From an uncultured Lachnospiraceae bacterium (GTDB lineage: Bacteria; Bacillota; Clostridia; Lachnospirales; Lachnospiraceae), in the NCBI GenBank assembly GCA_947626915.1, contig CANQUA010000105.1, positions 1 to 36,095 on the forward strand: a stretch of 36,095 nt of DNA, read 5' to 3'. The notes below the pieces were generated by a model. It was not told where the DNA came from, did not search any database, and saw only the letters and a program-made list of their open reading frames with translations. This document shows positions 34,944-36,095 of this stretch, one piece after another (position 1 is the first letter of the stretch; the number at the start of each line of letters is the position of its first letter). Both the position numbers and the translations under genes were made by a program.

Positions 34944-34988
34944 AATCGGCTGGCAGGTCTTCTTTATAACAGAAAGAGGGATGGGATC

Positions 34989-35903
34989 ATGAAAACGAAC
35001 GCGGAACGGGCGCGGGAACGGCTGACTTTAGCGCCGGTCGCTGAATTTACATTGGAGAAGGACGGTTTTATCGGTGCGTTATATCGGCCGGAGCGGGATG
35101 AATATCCGGGAAAAGCGGTCATCATGTTCGGGGGCAGCGACGGGATATACAATCTTACGAAGCTGGCTGCGGAGCAGTATGTGAAGCGCGGGATGACAAT
35201 CCTTACGCTGGCGTATTGGAACGAGCCCGGTCTGCCGGACGGCTTTGAAAAGGTCCCGGTAGAGCCGGTGGAAAAAGCCGCGTTGTGGCTGCGCGGGCAA
35301 GGCTTTGAAAAGGTCGGTCTGTGGGGAATCTCCATGGGCGCGGAGCTGGCGCTGCTGGCCGGGAGCCTGATGCCGGAACTGATCTCCTGCGTGACGGCGG
35401 TGTGCCCGACGAATATCTGCGGGCAGGGCTTTGTGAAGAAAAAGAGCATACAGACGCTGGAGTGTTCTGCCTTCAGCTGGCGGGGCAAGGAATTGCCCTG
35501 GGCAAGGCTGAAGCTCTCCAAGGCCGCCATTTTCCGAGACAGCCTGCGGGAGAAAGGGATATGCCTGCGCTCTTGCTATGAGGACGCGGTGCTTCATGCC
35601 CCGGAGGAGGCGCAGATCAAGGTGGAGAACATCGGCGGCCCCGTGCTGCTGCTCTATCCAGAGCATGACGCCATGTGGCCTTCCGAGCTGTCGGCGGAGA
35701 AGATCCGGTCGCGGCTGAAAGAGAAGAACTTCGCCCACCCCTTCAAGTGCGTCAGCTACAAATACGCCAGTCATATGCTGATCCCGGTGACGTCCCGGTC
35801 CACGGTGATGTTTAAGGTGGAACGAAAATACCCGGAACAGTGCCGGGAAAGTGACATGGACGCTTTTGAAAAGACGCTGGCGTTCTGGAAAGAGGTCTGG
35901 TGA
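34989..35903 (+). CDS. Alpha/beta hydrolase, BAAT/acyl-CoA thioester hydrolase C-terminal type
   Basis: A 304-residue protein. The nucleophile elbow GISMG places Ser115. D227 in PEHDAMWP and H262 in ASHML complete a probable triad. The oxyanion stretch MFGGSDGI and overall order resemble the BAAT C-terminal family (acyl-CoA thioesterases and bile acid-CoA:amino acid acyltransferases). In that family the nucleophile can be Cys or Ser; here it is Ser, which favours hydrolysis. The start follows AAAGAGGG. GC content is clearly higher than in the TIR-kinase, suggesting separate origin. It precedes an ABC ATPase by 34 bases, probably one operon. Confidence 0.85.
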   Translation: MKTNAERARERLTLAPVAEFTLEKDGFIGALYRPERDEYPGKAVIMFGGSDGIYNLTKLAAEQYVKRGMTILTLAYWNEPGLPDGFEKVPVEPVEKAALWLRGQGFEKVGLWGISMGAELALLAGSLMPELISCVTAVCPTNICGQGFVKKKSIQTLECSAFSWRGKELPWARLKLSKAAIFRDSLREKGICLRSCYEDAVLHAPEEAQIKVENIGGPVLLLYPEHDAMWPSELSAEKIRSRLKEKNFAHPFKCVSYKYASHMLIPVTSRSTVMFKVERKYPEQCRESDMDAFEKTLAFWKEVW

Positions 35904-35937
35904 GATAAGAAAGGAATGGTTTTACATATGTCGGAGC

Positions 35938-36095
35938 AAGAAAAAAATTTTTTGGAAATCGTTGACCTTACAAAATCCTTCGGCAGCGGAGATACCAGAC
36001 AGGAGGTGCTTCGGGGACTCAGCTTCTCTGTGGCAAAGGGAGAATTCTGCGTGCTTCTCGGTCCCTCCGGTTCGGGGAAATCCACACTGCTGAAC
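35938..36095 (+). CDS. ABC transporter ATP-binding protein (partial, runs off the window)
   Basis: The first 52 residues of an ATPase: FLEIVDLTKSFG, then a helix-strand block ending GEFCVLLGPSGSGKSTLLN with a full Walker A. The sequence style is that of MacB/LolD-type exporters (FtsX-like permease partners). ATG 35938 is chosen; ATG 35926 is in frame but abuts AAGGA. It follows the hydrolase closely. The permease would lie beyond the window. Confidence 0.9.

Overview
The window carries the chromosomal replication-origin neighbourhood of a Firmicute, most likely a Lachnospiraceae member (Clostridia). The minus strand reads dnaA-dnaN-yaaA-recF-gyrB-gyrA and the plus strand reads rpmH-rnpA-yidD-yidC-jag-mnmE-mnmG-rsmG-parA-parB, which is the conserved low-GC Gram-positive origin arrangement. 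The L34 sequence, a DUF3881 gene, a DUF4446 gene beside parB, and a two-subunit class I fumarase point to Lachnospiraceae. This placement is inferred from gene content and family likeness, not from a database search.

Left arm, 1-5100. A minus-strand tRNA-Ser(GCU) has a consensus promoter, followed at the window edge by another strong promoter that may drive an rRNA operon outside the window. A minus-strand operon then carries fumarase alpha, fumarase beta and plsC. Divergent from it is a plus-strand YtrA-type GntR regulator with an ABC ATPase and permease. This ends at a bidirectional terminator, beyond which lie two perfect DnaA boxes and a degenerate tandem repeat downstream of gyrA.

Origin block, 5101-14140. 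gyrA, gyrB, recF, yaaA, dnaN and dnaA all read leftward. DnaA boxes flank dnaA on both sides. The dnaA-dnaN gap also has a weak box, a short GC-rich patch, trio-like triplets and an AT-rich tract, which resembles the Bacillus-type unwinding site. An ECF transporter S-component gene with its own promoter sits between the origin and rpmH.

Right arm, 14880-31020. This holds the rpmH ribosome/RNase P/membrane insertion cluster, the tRNA-modification genes mnmE and mnmG, rsmG and an MFS permease. Next come a truncated HAD gene, a minus-strand pair (Cys-rich mini-protein and JAMM-domain protein) and parAB with two parS sites. DUF4446, gdhA, DUF3881, tRNA-Arg(CCU) and a UPF0158-like gene follow.

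Accessory end, 31020-36095. This contains an AraC/GyrI-like regulator and an in-frame chimera of a flavin reductase N-terminus with a flavodoxin C-terminus, probably a deletion relic. A TIR domain-Ser/Thr kinase fusion protein follows. An alpha/beta hydrolase then sits behind a promoter with two identical-type operators and a terminator hairpin, and the window ends inside an ABC ATPase gene. The TIR-kinase, the operator/attenuator cassette and the JAMM/Cys-rich pair are the least conventional items.
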